Assembly: GCF_000368625.1 (NCBI RefSeq)
Contig: NZ_KB849576.1
Location: forward strand, 700,229-764,228
Reading direction: 5' to 3'
Length of the DNA: 64,000 bases
Source of the DNA: Acinetobacter schindleri CIP 107287
Lineage (GTDB): Bacteria; Pseudomonadota; Gammaproteobacteria; Pseudomonadales; Moraxellaceae
Below are positions 25,165 through 35,300 of the stretch, in pieces. Position 1 is the first letter of the stretch, and each line of letters starts with the position of its first letter. The notes under the pieces are model-generated. The model worked only from the letters and a program-made list of their open reading frames with translations, was not told the origin of the DNA and did not search any database. The position numbers and the translations under genes are program-made.

Positions 25165-25881
25165 TTAGTAATGCCAGGTCGTCAGCTGTATTTCTTGCTC
25201 AGGATCACCAGAAAGCTCGAGAATCTGCGCAGATTCTTTTCGCCAGTCGCCTAAGACAATCCGCTTTTTGCCATTTACATCATGAATATTGGCACGATGA
25301 GTATGACCATGAATCAGCAGATCGACATCTTGTAGTGCGGTGTTAACAGCATCTTGATTCACGTCCATAACCTCATAGCTTTTGAATTGCTGCGCTTCAT
25401 GGCTTTTCTTGCGGAAACCTTGTGCCAACCGGGCACGAAAAGACAACGGCATTTTTCTTAAAAAGCCGACTAACCAGGGATGACGGATAATTTTACGGAA
25501 TCTTTGGTAGCTGATGTCATCGGTGCAGAGTTCGTCGCCATGTTCTATACGAATCTTTTTGCCAGTAATCGTTAAGAACTGAATATCGGGCAAAAGTTGT
25601 CCTGTGAACTGATTTAGAAAATCTTCGCCCAAAGCGAAGTCACGGTTACCGACCAGAAAATAAACCTGATTACCCGCTTTGGTGAACTGTTTTAAATGCT
25701 CAACAATTTCATCCAGCCAAGGAGCGGTATAGTCGTCACCAATCCAGGCATTAAACCAGTCACCCAGAATATAGAGTTGGGTATTCTTATCTTTATAGGC
25801 ATCTAATAAATCTAAAAACCCCCGAACGAGTCGAGGGTGATCAGGTGACAAATGTAAATCGGCGATAAACAGATGGGTCAC
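25165..25881 (-). CDS. lpxH: UDP-2,3-diacylglucosamine diphosphatase LpxH
   Basis: LpxH cleaves UDP-2,3-diacyl-GlcN to lipid X, the fourth lipid A step, at the inner face of the inner membrane. The calcineurin-like metal motifs are complete: ADLHLSP (DxH), LGDWFNAWIGDD (GD), LVGNRDFALGEDFL (GNxD), RIEHGDELCTDD (H) and LIHGHTHRANIHD (GHxH). The preferred start is a GTG at 25881 with AAGGAAAAG just upstream, giving 238 residues (E. coli 240). A longer frame to 25917 would start inside a hairpin. It lies downstream of ppiB on the same strand, with two hairpins in the gap. Confidence 0.94.
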   Translation of the reverse strand: MTHLFIADLHLSPDHPRLVRGFLDLLDAYKDKNTQLYILGDWFNAWIGDDYTAPWLDEIVEHLKQFTKAGNQVYFLVGNRDFALGEDFLNQFTGQLLPDIQFLTITGKKIRIEHGDELCTDDISYQRFRKIIRHPWLVGFLRKMPLSFRARLAQGFRKKSHEAQQFKSYEVMDVNQDAVNTALQDVDLLIHGHTHRANIHDVNGKKRIVLGDWRKESAQILELSGDPEQEIQLTTWHY

Positions 25882-25908
25882 AAATCTTTTCCTTTTATTC
25901 CTCTCTAG

Positions 25909-25966
25909 ATCCCTCATTCATATGAGGGATTTTCGATTACACCGTTTTAAAGCATCGCTTTAAAAC
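25909..25966 (-). promoter_or_regulatory. Two perfect hairpins between ppiB and lpxH
   Basis: Hairpin one: ATCCCTCAT (25909-25917) with ATGAGGGAT (25922-25930). Hairpin two: GTTTTAAAGC (25944-25953) with GCTTTAAAAC (25957-25966). Neither has a T-run on the minus strand, so they are better read as processing or stabilising hairpins in a ppiB-lpxH transcript than as terminators. Confidence 0.55.
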
Positions 25967-25991
25967 TCATAAACAACGGAGAGGACGTTTT

Positions 25992-26501
25992 TTATTCAGA
26001 AATGATTTTTGCAGATTCGATTACAACGTTCTCTAGTGGAACGTCAGCATGGTAGCCACGGTTACCAGTGCGAACACCTTTGATTGCATCAACAACGTCC
26101 ATGCCTTCAACAACTTTACCAAATACTGCATAACCCCAACCTTGTGCAGTTTTGCCAGTATGGTTAAGGAAAGCGTTGTTTTTCACGTTAATGAAGAACT
26201 GAGCAGAAGCAGAGTGAGGTGCTTGAGTACGTGCCATTGCAATGGTACCAACGTCATTGCTCAGGCCGTTGTCAGCTTCGTTTTCAATCGCGTCACGCGT
26301 TGCTTTTTCTTTAAAGTTTTCGTCCATGCCGCCGCCTTGAATCATGAAACCATCAATAACGCGGTGGAAAATTACGCCGTCATAAAAACCGTCACGTACA
26401 TATTCTAAGAAGTTTGCCACTGTTTTAGGTGCTTTTTCAGCGTTTAATTCAAGAACAATACGACCTTTATTGGTGTTTAATTCGACTTGAGGAAAACTCA
26501 T
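25992..26501 (-). CDS. ppiB: Cytoplasmic cyclophilin-type peptidyl-prolyl isomerase
   Basis: Cyclophilin B catalyses cis-trans isomerisation of prolyl bonds. The 169-residue protein has no signal peptide, so it is the cytoplasmic form. Signatures: [35 protein letters not shown] with the catalytic Arg, [22 protein letters not shown] and [25 protein letters not shown]. It is upstream of lpxH on the same strand. AGGAGATTACACA precedes the ATG. Confidence 0.95.
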   Translation of the reverse strand: MSFPQVELNTNKGRIVLELNAEKAPKTVANFLEYVRDGFYDGVIFHRVIDGFMIQGGGMDENFKEKATRDAIENEADNGLSNDVGTIAMARTQAPHSASAQFFINVKNNAFLNHTGKTAQGWGYAVFGKVVEGMDVVDAIKGVRTGNRGYHADVPLENVVIESAKIISE

Positions 26502-26809
26502 TGTGTAATCTCCTGATCATGACCTTTGAAGTCATGGGTTTTTTTGAATGAGAGAAGCATAAGCAAACTGTAATCGACAAGGCAAGCAAAAATATACTTT
26601 TCTCGGATAAAATTCTGAAAATCGTATCTTATTTATGCATTGTTCCAGCAGGCAAATACAGATGGTTGCCTGCGCTTTACCAATTAACAATGACACATTT
26701 TTTTGCAATAGTATGTTTCTTTTCTTAAACAGCGACATGCGATTAGATTTATGAAAAACTTCCGGATCATTCGTCCAAATTTGTATGCAATTGCAGCAGA
26801 CCTAGCCTG
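26502..26809. other. Intergenic stretch upstream of ppiB and glnS
   Basis: This AT-rich gap of 308 bases separates divergent ppiB and glnS and must contain both promoters. I see no gene, no ribosome site with a following frame, and no promoter pair strong enough to call. The structured part nearer glnS is listed separately. Confidence 0.4.
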
Positions 26810-26825
26810 ATCATTTTAAAATGAT
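26810..26825. promoter_or_regulatory. 16-base perfect palindrome upstream of glnS
   Basis: ATCATTTTAAAATGAT is a perfect palindrome, 47 bases before the foldable leader. It may be an operator; AT-rich palindromes also arise by chance. Confidence 0.35.
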
Positions 26826-26871
26826 TGAATAGAAAACAAATGCCACAGTTAGCAGTTGAGAGATTGATCAC

Positions 26872-26962
26872 CTAAAGTTAAACTAGGGGACTTTAGTTTA
26901 TGTTTTACGGCATGTCTAAAGCCTCCCGTAACAGGACATAAAACCCTTAATTTTAACTTTAG
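26872..26962 (+). promoter_or_regulatory. Foldable leader of glnS with alternative pairings
   Basis: An outer stem joins CTAAAGTTAAA (26872-26882) and TTTAACTTTAG (26952-26962), 11 perfect pairs. Inside, TTTATGT (26897-26903) pairs with ACATAAA (26936-26942) and TTACGG (26905-26910) with CCGTAA (26926-26931), capped by a 15-base loop. A competing hairpin uses CTAAAG (26872-26877) with the inner CTTTAG (26891-26896). The apical loop carries a third CTAAAG (26916-26921). The outer stem ends 16 bases before the glnS ATG, against the likely ribosome site. The layout resembles a cis-regulatory RNA, but no known class is recognised. Confidence 0.5.
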
Positions 26963-26978
26963 AAGTGAATGATTGATC

Positions 26979-28706
26979 ATGAAGCCAAATGATGTTGTTA
27001 CATCTCTGCCCGAGAACCCGACCCAAAACAAGAATGCAGTCGATTCAGCGCAGCAGCAGGAACAACAACCGGGCTTAGATTTTGTGCGCCAGGTCATCAC
27101 TGATGATTTAGAAGCAGGCCGTACTCAACAAGTGGTGACACGTTTCCCACCTGAGCCAAATGGTTACCTGCATATCGGACATGTAAAAGCGATCTGTCTG
27201 AACTTTGGTATTGCTCAAGAATTTAATGGTTTATGTAATCTGCGTTTTGACGATACCAACCCGGATGCTGAAGAACAAGAATATGTTGATGGTATTGCCA
27301 ATGATGTGAAATGGTTAGGTTTTGAATGGAATGGTGAGCCGCGCTATGCATCGAGCTATTTTGATCAGCTTTACACCTGGGCTATTCAACTGATCGAACA
27401 GGGCGATGCCTATGTGGATTTACAGTCTCCAGAAGAAATCAAGTTAAACCGTGGTAACTTTGTAGAATCAGGTAAAAACTCGCCACAACGTGATGCCACT
27501 GTTGCTGAAAACCTAGAGCGTTTTGAGAAAATGCGCAATGGCGAGTTTGCGGAAGGTCAGGCTGTGCTTCGTGCCAAGATCGACATGGCGTCTCCAAACG
27601 TGCATATGCGTGATCCGATTCTGTACCGTATCCTGCATTCTGAACACCATCAGACTGGCGACAAATGGAAAATCTACCCTATGTACGACTATGCGCATCC
27701 ATTATCAGATGCCATTGAAGGTGTAACACACTCTTTATGTACACTGGAATTTCAGGATCACCGTCCATTCTATGACTGGGTGGTTGAGAAAGTTCAATCC
27801 CCAGCTGTTCCACGTCAGTATGAATCAAGCCGTCTGAATGTCGACTACACCATTACTTCTAAGCGTAAGTTGCGTAAACTGGTTGAAGGCGGATATGTGA
27901 ATGGTTGGGATGACCCACGTATGCCAACTGTGGTGGGTATGCGCCGTCGTGGTTTCACCCCGGAAGGTCTGCGTGACTTCTGTAAGCGGGTAGGTGTATC
28001 TAAGGTTGATGGCAGTATCGTCGATGTAGCAATGCTGGAGTATTGCATTCGCCAGTCTCTGGAAAATGCGGCTGCACGTGGTATGGCAGTACTTAATCCA
28101 CTGAAAGTGACTTTAACCAATCTGCCAGCGGATATGGATCTGACGCATTCTCGTCACCCAAATGTGGATATGGGCGAGCGTGTGATTCCATTGACCTCTG
28201 AAATTTACATTGACCGTAAAGACTTTGAAGAAGAACCACCTAAAGGCTTTAAACGTCTGATTCCTGGCGGTGAAGTGCGTCTTCGTCATGCTTATGTCAT
28301 CAAATGTGATGAAGTGATTAAAGATGAAAATGGTGAAGTGGTTGAGCTGAAATGTTCAATTGATCCTGAAACTTTAGGTAAAAACCCCGAAGGCCGTAAA
28401 GTCAAAGGTGTAATTCACTGGGTATCTGCAACGAAAGGTATTCCTGCAGAAGTTCGTATCTATGACCGTCTGTTCACTGAATCTGATCCAGAAACTGGGG
28501 ATGATTTCCTGGCGAACCTGAACCCTGAGTCATTGAAAGTGGTACAAGCCGTAATTGAGCCAGCACTTGCAGAGGCTAAACCGGAAGACCGCTTCCAGTT
28601 CGAACGTGAAGGTTACTTTGTAGCGGACCAATACGATCACTCAAGTGAAAAGCCAGTGTTTAACCGTATTCTGGACCTGAAAGACAGCTTTAAGCCAGGT
28701 AAATAA
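26979..28706 (+). CDS. glnS: Glutamine--tRNA ligase
   Basis: Class I synthetase charging tRNA-Gln. From the ATG at 26979 the protein is 575 residues. The HIGH motif is in [17 protein letters not shown] (about residue 60) and the KMSKS-equivalent in [13 protein letters not shown] (about residue 290). Other family blocks: [45 protein letters not shown] and the C-terminal beta-barrel [16 protein letters not shown]. An N-terminal extension of about 40 Gln/Asn-rich residues precedes the catalytic domain. A TTG two codons upstream is in frame but the ATG is preferred. The leader is unusually foldable. Confidence 0.97.
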   Translation: MKPNDVVTSLPENPTQNKNAVDSAQQQEQQPGLDFVRQVITDDLEAGRTQQVVTRFPPEPNGYLHIGHVKAICLNFGIAQEFNGLCNLRFDDTNPDAEEQEYVDGIANDVKWLGFEWNGEPRYASSYFDQLYTWAIQLIEQGDAYVDLQSPEEIKLNRGNFVESGKNSPQRDATVAENLERFEKMRNGEFAEGQAVLRAKIDMASPNVHMRDPILYRILHSEHHQTGDKWKIYPMYDYAHPLSDAIEGVTHSLCTLEFQDHRPFYDWVVEKVQSPAVPRQYESSRLNVDYTITSKRKLRKLVEGGYVNGWDDPRMPTVVGMRRRGFTPEGLRDFCKRVGVSKVDGSIVDVAMLEYCIRQSLENAAARGMAVLNPLKVTLTNLPADMDLTHSRHPNVDMGERVIPLTSEIYIDRKDFEEEPPKGFKRLIPGGEVRLRHAYVIKCDEVIKDENGEVVELKCSIDPETLGKNPEGRKVKGVIHWVSATKGIPAEVRIYDRLFTESDPETGDDFLANLNPESLKVVQAVIEPALAEAKPEDRFQFEREGYFVADQYDHSSEKPVFNRILDLKDSFKPGK

Positions 28707-28806
28707 GTTATTTTGGCTTGGTGACTTAAATTGTATTGGTCATTTGCTGCTAAGGAAACCAATTGGCCTCGGCGGATTCAAAACAGTTTGGTTCTAATAC
28801 CTTTAG

Positions 28807-28833
28807 ATAGCCCAACTTCGGTTGGGCTATTTC
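28807..28833 (+). terminator. Terminator of glnS
   Basis: ATAGCCCAAC-TTCG-GTTGGGCTAT, a UUCG-capped 10-bp stem followed by TTCT. Confidence 0.85.
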
Positions 28834-28854
28834 TATGGAGCGTAAAACAAAAAC

Positions 28855-29766
28855 ATGATCGTCCGTGATAAAAGTAATAGTTTTAGTCTGCTGTTTGCGT
28901 GGCATGGCACCATTTTGCCTAAGGTATTACCCGCACTTATGTCAGTGATTCTGATTTCTGGGGTACTGGTTTATTTAAGCCGGGAGCACTTTTTTAGCCT
29001 ACCTGCAGTCCCTGCAATTGGCTTCACCATCTTCGGGGTAATTCTGTCGATCTTCCTGAGTTTTCGGAATACCGCCTGTTATGATCGCTGGTGGGAGGGG
29101 CGTAAGCTTTGGGGTGGATTGATCGCCACCACGCGTCACCTGAGTCGGGATACTCACATACTCGATACTGAAAACAGGGAATTGCTCTTATACAGGATGA
29201 TGCTGTTTACTCATTTATTGCGCGATCGTTTGCGTCAGCAAGAGAGTAACATTGAGCATTACCAGCCTGATACTCAGTTTGATCCAATTGCTTTCAATCA
29301 GATCAAGCAGCAGGTTAATCCTGCACAATGGGTACTGGAACAGATGCAGAAACAGTTAGTAGAATGTTATCGATCAGGGCAGATCTCCGATATTATTTAT
29401 AATAACCTGAATCAGCATACGGTAGAGCTCGGAAATATTCAGGCAGGTTGCGACCGGATTCTGTCGACGCCGTTGCCATTTTCTTATTCCGTACTGTTGC
29501 ATCGAGCAGTATATTCTTTCTGTTTTATTCTGCCTTTCAGCCTGGAAGCCAACTTGGGATTATGGACGCCAGTCCTAGTGGCATTGATTGCCTATCTGTT
29601 TTTAGGCTTGGATGAGTTGAGTGCCGAGCTAGAAGAACCTTTTGGACTACAGGACAATGACCTGGCGCTTGATTCAATCGTGCGCTTGGTCGAACGGGAA
29701 ACTTTAAGTTCTATAGGACGGGAAATACCTGAACCTTTAAGGCCTTGGAAAGGGCATCTGAGTTAA
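28855..29766 (+). CDS. Bestrophin-family ion channel (UPF0187)
   Basis: A 303-residue inner-membrane protein of the bacterial bestrophin family, pentameric anion or cation channels. Visible features: first membrane helix VLPALMSVILISGVLVYLS, second AIGFTIFGVILSIFLSFRNTACYDRWWEGRKLWGG with the family FRNxxCYDRWWE block, and late segments FCFILPFSL and LVALIAYLFLGLDELSAELEEPFG, the usual C-terminal signature. The ion and physiological role are unknown. Close after the glnS terminator, so it has its own promoter or depends on readthrough. GGAG lies rather far (14 bases) from the ATG. Confidence 0.9.
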   Translation: MIVRDKSNSFSLLFAWHGTILPKVLPALMSVILISGVLVYLSREHFFSLPAVPAIGFTIFGVILSIFLSFRNTACYDRWWEGRKLWGGLIATTRHLSRDTHILDTENRELLLYRMMLFTHLLRDRLRQQESNIEHYQPDTQFDPIAFNQIKQQVNPAQWVLEQMQKQLVECYRSGQISDIIYNNLNQHTVELGNIQAGCDRILSTPLPFSYSVLLHRAVYSFCFILPFSLEANLGLWTPVLVALIAYLFLGLDELSAELEEPFGLQDNDLALDSIVRLVERETLSSIGREIPEPLRPWKGHLS

Positions 29767-29787
29767 GTCAGTTATTTTCATCGATAT

Positions 29788-29817
29788 TAAAAGCCCCATT
29801 TATTTGGGGCTTTTAAT
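29788..29817. terminator. Bidirectional terminator, bestrophin / LRAT-like gene
   Basis: AAAAGCCCC-ATTTATTT-GGGGCTTTT. It overlaps the final codons of the minus-strand gene. Confidence 0.85.
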
Positions 29818-30369
29818 TAGCGTTTTTTCAGGTTGCTGAGTATGTTCCTGGAATTGTTCCTGTAGCTCACGGTATTGCTGTAAGCGTCGTTTTGCTTTGT
29901 CGCGTAATTTCTTTTTAATATACAGTGCCAAGGCAAAGCAGGTGGTGGTTAAGGTCAGAAACATACTGTTCATGAAGCTCATCATCGAACTGATATAACC
30001 ATTGGTGGTTAGACGGTTCATCATGCGGATCACCTGCGGGCTGCTTTCCACGCCAGTAATCGCCCAGGTACATAGATGTTCACAGTTATTGATAATCAGA
30101 TGATAATTATTTTCATGCATGCGTGAACGCATACGACGCACAACTTTACGGCCTTTGTATTTGGTATGTGCATATTCCTGAACTTGGATTGGTTTACCAT
30201 GACTAAACTTGTCAATCGAGGTAATTTCAATCGGGTGCTTTTTAAATAAGTGCGCAAAACCGGAATAATGGATCACACGACCTCGTCCGGCATAAATACC
30301 ATGATGGGTATAGCCGAAGTGTTTGACCATAAGGTGAGCACCTAAGGGAAAACGTTGAGTTTGTTGCAT
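29800..30369 (-). CDS. LRAT-domain (NlpC/P60-like) protein with a C-terminal membrane segment
   Basis: A 189-residue protein of the lecithin retinol acyltransferase fold, a permuted NlpC/P60 thiol enzyme family. The catalytic His is in GYTHHGIYAGRGRVIHYSG and the nucleophile Cys in INNCEHLCTWAITG. A hydrophobic helix (SMMSFMNSMFLTLTTTCFALALYI) near residues 125-150 should anchor it, followed by a basic Lys/Arg/Gln-rich tail. Eukaryotic relatives act as phospholipid acyltransferases; bacterial substrates are mostly unknown. It is a single gene. Confidence 0.83.
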   Translation of the reverse strand: MQQTQRFPLGAHLMVKHFGYTHHGIYAGRGRVIHYSGFAHLFKKHPIEITSIDKFSHGKPIQVQEYAHTKYKGRKVVRRMRSRMHENNYHLIINNCEHLCTWAITGVESSPQVIRMMNRLTTNGYISSMMSFMNSMFLTLTTTCFALALYIKKKLRDKAKRRLQQYRELQEQFQEHTQQPEKTLIKSPK

Positions 30370-30622
30370 ATGCCACTGAATGCCAATTGATGTACAAATG
30401 TTTCAAGAAACCAAGTTTAACGGGTTTTCGTGATTTTATCGATGTTTATGTCTGAAAAATCAGCGAACTGATCAGTTGTGTTAATAATGGAATGATGAAA
30501 AAAAGTAGAAAGCTTAAGATTAAAATAGCCTAAGCACTATTGAGGATCACTACTCAACCAAGACAAGAGCTAGAGCAGAACATACAGATTGAATAATGCT
30601 TCTATTTAAAAGTTCCAGCCAA

Positions 30623-30656
30623 TAAAAAAGCATTTGCTTTCACAAATGCTTTTTTA
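30623..30656 (-). terminator. Terminator of the 74-residue protein gene
   Basis: AAAAAAGCATTTG-CTTTCA-CAAATGCTTTTTT. The 250 bases between it and the LRAT-like gene start (30370-30622) are AT-rich and show no gene. Confidence 0.9.
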
Positions 30657-30672
30657 AAATAAAGCCTGACCA

Positions 30673-30897
30673 CTACTGTAATGGCAAGTGCTGCAGTTCA
30701 TTCAGTTCCTTACGGCTATAGCCGCGAGAAGCGAGAACTTTTTTGATACCGACAATCACGTCTTCATCAGTTGCTTTTGCCAATGCTTCAAGAAGCTGTT
30801 CATTTGACTTACAAGCGCAGTCATTTTCAACACAAGCAATTTGATTCTTGTGTTCATTTTGTTGTTCAGCAGTGAACAATTTTTGCCAAAAACTCAT
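30673..30897 (-). CDS. Small hypothetical protein with a Cys cluster
   Basis: A 74-residue protein from the ATG at 30897 (MSFWQKLFTAEQQN), which follows AAGGCTCT. It contains three Cys in CVENDCACK, a possible metal or redox site, then an acidic helical part (NEQLLEALAKATDEDVIVGIKKVLASRGYSRKELNEL). An upstream ATG adds five residues without a better ribosome site. I do not recognise a family. It has its own terminator, which supports a real gene. Confidence 0.65.
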   Translation of the reverse strand: MSFWQKLFTAEQQNEHKNQIACVENDCACKSNEQLLEALAKATDEDVIVGIKKVLASRGYSRKELNELQHLPLQ

Positions 30898-31080
30898 AGA
30901 GCCTTCATACATGATCTAACATAGCTTGAAATATAGCCAATTAAATAAATAAAGCAATAGGACCTATGTGATAAAAGCAGCAAACGGTCTTCAAAATTTC
31001 CGATTGCAGCGGGTGTTTCAAACGATATTATTCAGTTGAAATAATGAAATTAATGTATAAGTCCATTATTTTAAAAACAA

Positions 31081-31110
31081 AAAATGGAGCTATTAGAAAC
31101 TCCATTTATG
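31081..31110 (-). terminator. Terminator of trmA
   Basis: On the minus strand AAATGGAG pairs with CTCCATTT, followed by TTTTG. Confidence 0.8.
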
Positions 31111-31139
31111 TAACAAAAAAATAAATTGAAACAATATTT

Positions 31140-32222
31140 TTAGCGTTTTTCCAGCAGCACACCTGACTCCACATGATGGGTATATGGGAACTGATCGAAC
31201 AGGGCAAATTTAGTAATTTTATGCGTCTGAGACAGCTGTTTCAGATTGTCATGCAATGTATCTGGATTGCAAGAAATATAGATGATTCGTTCAAAGCGCT
31301 GTAGTAGTTTAAGCGTTTCATCATCAATACCGGCACGTGGTGGGTCGACAAAGACGGTATCGAAGTCATAAGTCGAAATATCAATTTTGGCTTCTTGCAA
31401 ACGACGGAACACACGTTCACCGTTATAGGCTTGGGTGAATTCTTCAGCAGACAGACGAGCCACCTGAATATTGTCGATACCGTTCTGCTGAATATTCCAT
31501 TCAGCTGCATAGACTGAAGATTTCGCCAGTTCAGTTGCTAATACACGACGGAAGCGGGTAGAGAGTGGTAAGGTAAAGTTGCCATTACCACAGTAAAGCT
31601 CCAATAGGTCTTTATCAGACTGCTGTGCAGCATTGCATGCCCATTCCAGCATTTTCTGGCAGACTTGCGCATTGGGTTGAGTAAAACTGCTTTCAATTTG
31701 CTTATATTGATACTTGCGATCGAACACAGTCAATTCTTCAACAACATAGTCATCAGTTAAAATGACTTTCTGCCCACGACTACGACCAAAAATCTTAATA
31801 TTGAGTTGTTCTGATATGGCTTTAGCTGCAGCTTCCCATTCAGCAGTCAGTGGGCAACGATAAACCAGTGATACCAACATTTCACCTTTTAAAGTGGCAA
31901 GAAAATGCGCTTCAAAGAGACGATTTGATAAAATAGGCTCAGCCTTAAGTGCTGCCAATAAGAGTGGCATTAAGGCATTAATACTGCGGTCGGCAACCGG
32001 AAACTCATCAATACGGATGACTTTTTTATTATTGTTCTCATCACGTTCAAACATGGCATAAAACAGGTCATCTTCTGTATGCCAGATCCGGAACTCAGCA
32101 CGCATGCGATAGTACTGTTCAGGTGATTCGAATACTTCTAAAGCAGGTGGTTGATATTCGGCAAATTGCGCGCTAATGCGTTCAACTTTGGCATCCAGTT
32201 GTTGCTGATAAGATGAGGTCAT
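31140..32222 (-). CDS. trmA: tRNA (uracil(54)-C5)-methyltransferase TrmA
   Basis: TrmA makes ribothymidine 54 in the T-loop of tRNAs using S-adenosylmethionine. From the ATG at 32222 ([20 protein letters not shown]) the protein is 360 residues, close to E. coli TrmA (366). Blocks: [31 protein letters not shown] motif [24 protein letters not shown], nucleophile Cys and general base in YISCNPDTL, and the C-terminal [19 protein letters not shown]. An upstream in-frame ATG (32267) adds 15 residues unlike the family. Confidence 0.96.
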   Translation of the reverse strand: MTSSYQQQLDAKVERISAQFAEYQPPALEVFESPEQYYRMRAEFRIWHTEDDLFYAMFERDENNNKKVIRIDEFPVADRSINALMPLLLAALKAEPILSNRLFEAHFLATLKGEMLVSLVYRCPLTAEWEAAAKAISEQLNIKIFGRSRGQKVILTDDYVVEELTVFDRKYQYKQIESSFTQPNAQVCQKMLEWACNAAQQSDKDLLELYCGNGNFTLPLSTRFRRVLATELAKSSVYAAEWNIQQNGIDNIQVARLSAEEFTQAYNGERVFRRLQEAKIDISTYDFDTVFVDPPRAGIDDETLKLLQRFERIIYISCNPDTLHDNLKQLSQTHKITKFALFDQFPYTHHVESGVLLEKR

Positions 32223-32324
32223 ATGCAGTAAAAATCGCAAATATTTTGAAAGCCAAGATGGTAGCAAAAAATTGCTGTTCTGCCTAAGACTATTCAGGGA
32301 AACAGGCTGGAAAAGCTCTAAAAA

Positions 32325-32359
32325 AAGGCCAAATCTACAAAGGGGAGAGATTTGGCCTT
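32325..32359 (-). terminator. Terminator of putA
   Basis: AAGGCCAAATCT pairs with AGATTTGGCCTT; on the minus strand a TTTTTTT run follows. Confidence 0.9.
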
Positions 32360-32399
32360 AAGAGGAAAGAAATTAAAATAAAATAAGTGATAAAGCTGT

Positions 32400-35300
32400 T
32401 TATAAGCCTGACATGGTCATCAGACTAGCATTACCACCCGCTGCTGCGGTATTAATGCTAATTGCACGTTCAATTACAAAACGTTCCACCGGAATCTCAT
32501 AATTTCCGGAACTTAGATGAGTAATACCTACAATTGGACCTTGACGTGTTGCAATACGCTGCTGCAGATCAATCAGTGCAGAAGCATCACCATGATGCAG
32601 TACAGCTTCGAAATCACCAGATTCGATATCTTTAATTACTTTAATGGCCTTTACCACTTTTGCTGGCATACTTTGTAAATGTTTAAGTATGAAAGTATTG
32701 TCTGCCAGTACAGCCGGGCGACTACCCACCGATAAAATCGCCAGTAATTGCTGAATCTGATCAGCATCATTCGTTGCCAGAGATAATACACTTTCACGTG
32801 GCAAGATCATGTACTGGTTTTCTTCACCTGTTGGACCTTGCAGGCTAAAGCTGTGCCCAGTTGTGATTTTAGCCGGAGTAGTTAAGGAAATCGTTGGGAA
32901 AGTTTTATATACCCAAGCTTTAAATTCCTGTAGTAATGGATTTTCAAGCGTTGCCTGAGCAGAATTCATCGCATAAGGTTGAGCTAACTTTTTCTCGGAT
33001 ACCTGATGCATTAAACGGTAAATATAAAGTGGACCACCGGCTTTTGGACCAGTGCCGGATAGACCTTCACCACCAAATGGCTGTACCCCAACGACTGCAC
33101 CGACAATATTACGATTAATATACAGGTTGCCGACATGTGCTTTCGAGATCACAGTCTGCATGGTTTCATCGATCCGGGTATGTAGTCCCATAGTCAGGCC
33201 ATAACCCTTAGTGTTGATCTGATCTAGCAACTGTGGCAGTTGGCCAGCTTTATAGCTAATCAAATGTAACACCGGACCAAAAACTTCACGTTCCAGATCA
33301 TTCAGGTTTGGCAGTTCAATTAAAGTAGGCGGAATGAAGGTGCCTTGAGCCAGTTCATAAGCATCCTGATTAAACATCAATTGATGGACTTTATGGCCTT
33401 TGCTGCGCATCTGATCAATATGCTTCTGAATGTTCTGCTGGGCTTCGGCATCAATGACCGGACCAATATCAGTTTTGAGCAGAACTGGATTGCCAACACG
33501 CAACTGCTGCATGGCACCTTTTAACATATGACGTACAGTGTCCAGATTATCTTCCTGTACACACAATACACGCAGGGCGGAACAACGCTGACCAGCACTA
33601 TCATAAGCAGAGTTAACCACATCCAGCACCACCTGTTCGGTCAATGCAGATGAATCGACAATCATGGCATTCTGACCACCAGTTTCGGCAATCAGGGTCA
33701 CACTTTCACCAAACTGGTTTAACCGTTTGGCTACGGTTTTTTGCAGAATTTTTGCTACTTCGGTAGAGCCGGTAAACATGATGCCTTGAATACGGGAGTC
33801 TTGGCTCAGCTGGGCACCAATGGTTTCACCACGGCCGGGCAACAGTTGCAATACATCTTGTGGAATGCCAGCTTCCCAGAGAATTTGTACAGCTTGGGCA
33901 GCAATTAGCGGAGTCTGCTCAGCCGGTTTGGCAATTACCGTATTGCCCGCTACTAATGCCGCAGAAATCTGGCCGGTGAAAATCGCCAGCGGGAAGTTCC
34001 AGGGGCTGATACACAGTACGGTACCTAAAGGCTGGATATGGACATTGCCAGGTAAATCTGACATCTGGCCAGCATAATAACGTAGGAAGTCAATGGCTTC
34101 ACGTACTTCAGCAATGGCATTGGCATAGGTTTTACCAGCTTCACGCGATAGCAGAACCATCAGGGGCAGCAGGCGTTGCTGCATCAGCTCGGCGGCTTTA
34201 TTCAGATAGGCGGCACGTTCATCCTTTGGCAGATTGGCCCAGAAATGTTGTGCATTGGCAGCTTGGATCAGGGCAATTTCTGCCTGTTCAGTCGTTGCTT
34301 CATAAACGGTACCGACCACATCCTGATGCTGGGCCGGATTGATTACTTGTACAGTATTACTTGTATCTGGTTCTGAAAAAGCTGTGCCCATTGCTGCTGC
34401 CTGGAACTGGGTGTCAGCCAGAGTTGCTGCAACTTCATTTAAAGCATTGAGTTCCGCATCATTGGCCAGATCCAGTCCAGATGAATTGATACGTGTGCCA
34501 TAAAGATCTTGAGGATAGGGAATATGAGGATGTTTGGCACCCAATACATTTTCCTGTTGAGCGGTCTTTATAATTGTCTGACGAGGATTTTCGATCAGAT
34601 CTTCAACTTTTAAGCTCTTGTCCGCGATCCGGTTCACGAAAGAAGTATTGGCACCATTTTCCAGCAGACGGCGTACCAGATAGGCCAATAGGGTTTCATG
34701 ATTGCCGACTGGGGCATAGATACGACATGGAATACCGAGCTTGCCAGCCGCTTTGTCACCGACCACATTTTCATATAGCGGTTCACCCATGCCGTGCAGG
34801 CACTGGAATTCATATTGACCAGCGTAGTAACGTTCCGGATTGGCGAGTTGGTAAATGGTGGCCACAGTTTGTGCATTGTGAGTGGCAAATTGCGGGTAGA
34901 TATAATCGGGTTCTGCCAGCAGTTTACGTGCGCAGGCAATATAGGACAGGTCAGTATGTACCTTGCGGGTAAATACCGGATAATCCGCCATACCTTCGAT
35001 CTGGGCTTTTTTGATCTCGCTGTCCCAATACGCACCTTTGACCAGACGGATCATCAGGCGTTTCTGGCTGCGTTTAGCCAGATCGATAATATAATCCACT
35101 ACATAAAAGCAGCGTTTCTGGTAGGCCTGAATCACGAAACCAATGCCTTTCCAGTCATTAAGTGTCGGTTCAAAACACAGGCGTTCTAAAAGCTCTAAGG
35201 AAATTTCCAGACGCTCGGTTTCTTCCGCATCGATATTCAGACCGATATTGTACTTTTTCGCCAGAACCGCCAGATTCAGTACTTTGCTATACAGTTCATC

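Noticed and set aside
26872-26962. glnS leader as a T-box or as a known glutamine riboswitch
   Set aside because: There is no T-box sequence or antiterminator/terminator pair, and the conserved glutamine-riboswitch nucleotides are not found. It stays an unclassified structured leader.
34574-35189. Plus-strand frames inside putA
   Set aside because: Shadows of the strongly conserved proline dehydrogenase frame on the minus strand.
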